This document shows, one piece after another, positions 4,345-7,488 of a stretch of 7,488 bases of DNA. The notes under the pieces are model-generated. The model was not told the origin of the DNA, ran no database searches, and saw only the letters and a list, made by a program, of their open reading frames with translations. Both the position numbers and the translations under genes were made by a program. The DNA comes from an uncultured Nitrosotalea sp. (lineage in GTDB: Archaea > Thermoproteota > Nitrososphaeria > Nitrososphaerales > Nitrosopumilaceae), in the NCBI GenBank assembly GCA_946478655.1, contig CAMLDG010000018.1, positions 1-7,488 of the forward strand. Reading direction: 5' to 3'. How positions within the stretch are numbered: the stretch's first letter is position 1; the number at the start of each line of letters is the position of its first letter.

Positions 4345-5586
4345 GTGGACAGAGACGAAACAGTGGTGTGTGGGTCTATGACAAAGGATCCGATTGACAA
4401 ATTATTGGATGATGCACAAAGTGGAAAGTCCCTATTCAAGAATCGCGAAGTCCTTCACTTTTCGTTTATTCCTGATATAATTTTACACCGTGAAGATGAA
4501 CAAAAAAAGGTCACCCAATCACTATTACCATTATTAAAAAAATCACGTCCATCAAACCTGCTGGTCTATGGCAAGCCAGGGACAGGGAAAACTCTGGTGG
4601 TCAAGAAGGTTCTTGGTAAGATACAAGAACGGGTAAAGGACAATTCTTTTCCAATCCAATTACTATACGCCAATGCAAAAGAAGAGACTACTCTGTATGG
4701 GCTGTTAGTAAAATTGGGTAGGCAGTTGGGCCTTACATCACAAAAGGAACTGCCCTCGACCGGACTTTCAATCAGTGAAGTGTTCAATCGTATTATTACA
4801 GAAATTGAGAAGAATGCACTGAACACGGTATTTGTGATAGACGAGATAGATTATCTTGTAGAACTTGTCTCCAAGTCAGGCAAGGATGTATTCTATTCAT
4901 TAACTAGAGCAAATGAGAGACTGAAAAAAGGCACATTGACCCTGATAGGAATCTCAAATGACCTTACATTCAAGGAGAGGCTAGATCCTAGGGTCCTGAG
5001 CAGCCTAAGTGAGGAAGAAGTCATCTTTACCAACTATACTGTAGGCCAGATCAAAGAGATTCTAGAAGAGCGTATCAAGGTGGCCTTTATACCAAAAACT
5101 GTAGGGTCTGCAGCAGTAAACCTCTGTTCTGCCATGTCTGGCCAAGAACATGGGGATGCCAGAAGGGCAATTGACCTGTTAAGGGTGGCAGGCGAGATTG
5201 CAGAACGCGAACAGTCCGATACTGTGGACGAAGACCACATCCGAAGGGCTTCTTTGAAGATGGAAGAAGACAAGGAAACCACGGCACTGAACTCATATCC
5301 ATTACATGAGAAACTACTCATACTTGCAGTAATGAAAGCAAGTGGAAATACGACAGGCGAGATATACCAATCATACAAAAATCTCTGTAAAATTACAAGA
5401 CAGAAAGAACTCACTCAACGCAGAATTACACAAATGCTAAGCGAGATAGAAATGACTGGACTGATCACAGGAAAAATTATTCATCAGGGCATGCATGGAA
5501 GGACCAAGAAATTTAGTCTTACACTAAATGCTGATACTGTGAAAAAAGCATTCAAGGAAGATCTGACCTTGGAAGATCTCTTGTAA
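4345..5586 (+). CDS. cdc6: Orc1/Cdc6 replication initiator
   Basis: This is the AAA+ protein that binds ORB elements, melts the origin and helps load the MCM helicase. It has 413 residues from GTG 4345; an in-frame ATG at 4378 gives 402. Both are normal lengths, and the ATG product starts MTKDPIDKLL, so the ATG is a serious alternative. Visible motifs are the NREVLHFSFIPDIILHRE entry segment (33-50), Walker A GKPGTGKT (76-83), the initiator-specific helical region (about 116-150), Walker B VFVIDEID (163-169), sensor 1 IGISND (201-206, Asn205), RLDPRV (212-217) and sensor 2 HGDARRAIDLLR (269-280). A C-terminal winged helix follows (about 318-400) with wing GKIIHQGMHGRTKKFSL. All key ATPase residues are present. 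The gene lies against the putative origin and ends two bases from the convergent polB stop. Binding of Orc1 near its own promoter suggests autoregulation. Confidence 0.95.
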   Translation: MDRDETVVCGSMTKDPIDKLLDDAQSGKSLFKNREVLHFSFIPDIILHREDEQKKVTQSLLPLLKKSRPSNLLVYGKPGTGKTLVVKKVLGKIQERVKDNSFPIQLLYANAKEETTLYGLLVKLGRQLGLTSQKELPSTGLSISEVFNRIITEIEKNALNTVFVIDEIDYLVELVSKSGKDVFYSLTRANERLKKGTLTLIGISNDLTFKERLDPRVLSSLSEEEVIFTNYTVGQIKEILEERIKVAFIPKTVGSAAVNLCSAMSGQEHGDARRAIDLLRVAGEIAEREQSDTVDEDHIRRASLKMEEDKETTALNSYPLHEKLLILAVMKASGNTTGEIYQSYKNLCKITRQKELTQRRITQMLSEIEMTGLITGKIIHQGMHGRTKKFSLTLNADTVKKAFKEDLTLEDLL

Positions 5587-5588
5587 AA

Positions 5589-7022
5589 TTAATCAGAATT
5601 TTCCGTAAAGTCTTTTGTAAAAACCTTCATTGTCTGAAGATTTACGATAATAGCTATTCCAGGTGTAGGGCTGATTCCTACACTAGCTTGGAATGGGGTC
5701 TGGCTTTGCCATGCTCCAGAGTTTACAATCAGTGTTCCCTTGTACATGTCAAGTTCAACAACATGTATGTGACCGGAATGAAAGATATCTGGAACTTCAG
5801 TAATTACCATCATGTCTTCTAACTCTGGTGCAATCGGCGTTCTCTTGCCATAAATTGGGCTCAAGTGCCTGGTTTTTAGCAAAACCCTCATGGCCTTTGC
5901 AGGCTGGGCATAGCTTAGTCCGGGGGTGCTGCCTACTACATCGTCAAGGCTTTGGCCGTGGAACATCAGTATCTTTACGCCATTTAGATCAAGCATAGAT
6001 GGGTTGCCCACCATGAAAAAATTCTCCCTATTCCAGAGGTGCATGTTGTGTTTTTCTGGAATTGCAGGCTGGGGTAAAGCTCGTCTTCCTGGGTCGTGGT
6101 TTCCTGGAATGATAAAGACCTTGATGTGTTTTGGAATCTTGTCTAAAAGTTCTGCAGCCTTTGCCATCTGCTCATTTACATCTAAAAGTAAGAGCTCCTT
6201 GTCTTGGTTTGGGAAGATACCAATACCGTCAATGATGTCTCCACCCACAAGTACAAACCTGACCTTTCGTGCTATCGGATCAGGACTTGAAAGCCATGAA
6301 ACAAACTCTGTAAACTCTTTTTCCATAAAGAATTTGCTTCCTACGTGCAAGTCAGAGATGAAGACAGCATAGGTCTCAGTCTTTGAGCGATTTGCTATAT
6401 GATCAGGTATGTCTGGCACAAGAATTTCTTTGACAAAAAATCCACCGTTTTTTCCACTTGCAATTGATACCATGACAAACTGATCAATCTGTAGTGAATT
6501 TGCCGTTTCCTGAATCTCTTTATTAAAAATCAAAAGCTCAATTGATCCTGTGGGATCGTCTATCACTATTTTTGTAACGTCTCTTTCAATTCTTCTATCC
6601 ATGAGCAGGCCTGCAATGTAGGTCTCCTCATCCAGTTTGCCGTTTGTCACGTTTGAGATGGGGGTTAGTTTCTTTGACTGTGAACGTTGCTGCATGATTT
6701 TAAGCAGTTTTGAGTATCTGTCTTTGAATAACGCCTGAAAACCCTCAATTCCTTCTGCAGAAGTGACCTTTTTTGTAGGATCAAACAAAATTGTATGGTT
6801 ATTTTCAATTCTGTCATCTATCTCCGACTCTACAAACATCTTGAGGTCGCTTTGATTAATCAAGAACAAATTTTGTTTAGATTTTTCTCGAACAACTTGC
6901 TTGATGATATTTTGAAGCTCCTTGACGTCAATTTTTTCTAATATCTTAAACGCATCAGGATGAATCTGAAATCCTTTGCTTAGTGCATAAGTTATGGCCG
7001 AGGAAACTTCTTCTTTCAACAA
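5589..7022 (-). CDS. polB: DNA polymerase D (PolD) small subunit DP1
   Basis: This is the small subunit of the archaeal replicative polymerase PolD, carrying the Mre11-like 3'-5' proofreading exonuclease. It has 477 residues. An N-terminal helical domain (about 1-60) and a linker lead to an OB fold (about 134-205, IAGLLMDRRIERDVTKIVIDD). The calcineurin-type phosphoesterase domain follows with every metal-binding motif present: ISDLHVGS (222-229), VGGDIIDG (259-266), IPGNHDPGRRALPQPAI (305-321), FHGQS (354-358) and HSGHIH (415-420). The subunit therefore looks catalytically intact. The start is a TTG at 7022 or the adjacent TTG at 7019; the first internal ATG would remove about 60 residues, and the only nearby upstream ATG (7030) is out of frame. 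A TATA-like box at 7040-7049 supports the TTG. It is convergent with orc1/cdc6 and separated from polC by about 3.5 kb of other genes. Confidence 0.95.
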   Translation of the reverse strand: MLKEEVSSAITYALSKGFQIHPDAFKILEKIDVKELQNIIKQVVREKSKQNLFLINQSDLKMFVESEIDDRIENNHTILFDPTKKVTSAEGIEGFQALFKDRYSKLLKIMQQRSQSKKLTPISNVTNGKLDEETYIAGLLMDRRIERDVTKIVIDDPTGSIELLIFNKEIQETANSLQIDQFVMVSIASGKNGGFFVKEILVPDIPDHIANRSKTETYAVFISDLHVGSKFFMEKEFTEFVSWLSSPDPIARKVRFVLVGGDIIDGIGIFPNQDKELLLLDVNEQMAKAAELLDKIPKHIKVFIIPGNHDPGRRALPQPAIPEKHNMHLWNRENFFMVGNPSMLDLNGVKILMFHGQSLDDVVGSTPGLSYAQPAKAMRVLLKTRHLSPIYGKRTPIAPELEDMMVITEVPDIFHSGHIHVVELDMYKGTLIVNSGAWQSQTPFQASVGISPTPGIAIIVNLQTMKVFTKDFTENSD

Positions 7023-7039
7023 GGTCTCATAATACGACT

Positions 7040-7049
7040 TTTAATTAAA
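7040..7049 (-). promoter_or_regulatory. TATA-like box for polB
   Basis: TTTAATTAAA, a palindrome, is centred about 22-25 bases upstream of the paired TTG codons at 7022 and 7019. This supports a leaderless transcript starting at a TTG codon. No other start candidate has both correct frame and spacing. Confidence 0.5.
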
Positions 7050-7072
7050 TCTGATCCAACAACCAATACCTC

Positions 7073-7080
7073 AAATATAG
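7073..7080 (+). promoter_or_regulatory. TATA-like box for the SpoIIM-like gene
   Basis: AAATATAG is centred about 24 bases before the TTG at 7100 and is close to the archaeal TATA consensus. It shares a 77-base divergent intergenic region with the polB promoter. The spacing decides the choice of the TTG start. Confidence 0.5.
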
Positions 7081-7099
7081 TTCTCTTAAAATTGGATCA

Positions 7100-7488
7100 T
7101 TGTTTAGAAACCGTAGAGTTCTAGTTTTTGTTATTTTCGTAGGAATTTTTTCCTTATCTTATTTAATCGGAACTGAAAGTAAATTATCTGACGAGGAATC
7201 GCAATCATTTCTCAAAGAATTTCAAAAGGCAGTTGAAGGAATTGATGCCATAGGAATTTTTGAACACAATGCATCAGTTGCACTGCCCATGTTTATTCCA
7301 GGTTTTGGGCTGGCTTGGGGTGCATTTGCAGCTTGGTCAACAGGTCTTGCATTTGGGGCATTGGTATCAACAACTCCCGCACTTGCAAAGGTCCCACCAC
7401 TGGCGTTACTCTACTTGTCTCCTTTTGGTCTGATGGAGCTTGCGGCTTATTCAATAGGAATGTCAAGAAGCTTTTTGTTGATAATTGC
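7100..7488 (+). CDS. SpoIIM-like (DUF95) integral membrane protein, N-terminal part, cut by window edge
   Basis: The first 129 residues are present; the gene continues beyond the window. A basic start (MFRNRR) precedes a hydrophobic helix (about 7-24), then a soluble acidic stretch (25-50). IGIFEHNASVALPMFIPGFGLAWGAFAAWSTG (51-82) and YLSPFGLMELAAYSIGMSRSFLL (105-127) follow. The pattern 'IF-x-N' then a glycine-rich membrane helix, then 'P-x-G-x-x-E-x-x-A' is characteristic of the SpoIIM family, which is widespread in archaea that do not sporulate and has no settled function there. The start is TTG 7100: the frame is closed at 7052-7054, no ATG lies ahead of the first helix, and a TATA-like box sits 24 bases upstream. 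Membrane location is secure from composition; the family name is likely. Confidence 0.75.
   Translation, partial: MFRNRRVLVFVIFVGIFSLSYLIGTESKLSDEESQSFLKEFQKAVEGIDAIGIFEHNASVALPMFIPGFGLAWGAFAAWSTGLAFGALVSTTPALAKVPPLALLYLSPFGLMELAAYSIGMSRSFLLII

Noticed and set aside
4566..5414. Three minus-strand open frames opposite orc1/cdc6
   Set aside because: They are antisense to Walker A, Walker B and sensor motifs of an intact initiator gene.
5926..6372. Plus-strand open frame of 148 codons opposite polB
   Set aside because: It is antisense to the phosphoesterase motifs of the PolD small subunit, and its sequence is a typical shadow rich in S, F and P.

Overview
The window looks like chromosomal DNA of an ammonia-oxidising-type archaeon (Nitrososphaerota/Thaumarchaeota, probably order Nitrosopumilales). 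The evidence is both subunits of the archaeal family D DNA polymerase, an archaeal Orc1/Cdc6 initiator, and an archaeal ether-lipid synthase (GGGP synthase). Genes are short and tightly packed, with TATA-like boxes about 25 bases before start codons and almost no Shine-Dalgarno sequences, as expected for mostly leaderless transcripts. Base composition is moderately AT-rich. Genus assignment is not possible by eye.

Layout. The minus strand from 2056 to 1 carries GGGP synthase and, one base later, the N-terminal 435 residues of the PolD large subunit (polC), which runs off the left edge. Divergent from them on the plus strand are a 120-residue protein of unknown function with a possible helix-turn-helix (2123-2485), a membrane-anchored winged-helix protein (2621-3178), and a 50-residue AbrB/SpoVT-type protein (3354-3506). 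The last overlaps, tail to tail, a 131-residue winged-helix-like protein on the minus strand (3503-3898). A 446-base non-coding region (3899-4344) follows, then Orc1/Cdc6 (4345-5586, plus). The PolD small subunit (polB, 5589-7022, minus) lies convergent to Orc1 with only two bases between stops. At the right edge a SpoIIM-like membrane protein begins at 7100 and is cut by the window end.

The centre of interest is 3899-4344, which I read as a chromosomal replication origin. It holds two direct ORB-like elements exactly 62 bases apart (23 of 27 positions identical), two degenerate inverted ORB-like copies, an AT-rich segment with an A7T8 tract as candidate unwinding element, and the initiator gene immediately downstream. 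It also contains eight copies or near-copies of the palindrome TGTTAACA, which the ORB model does not explain. The outermost box overlaps the probable core promoter of the winged-helix gene at 3503-3898, so that protein is a candidate for the factor that reads the boxes.

Together the genes make a replication island: origin, initiator, both replicative polymerase subunits on either side, and up to four small putative DNA-binding proteins. Family assignments for PolD, Orc1, GGGP synthase and AbrB are strong. Functions of the small winged-helix and HTH proteins, and the role of the TGTTAACA boxes, are inference.
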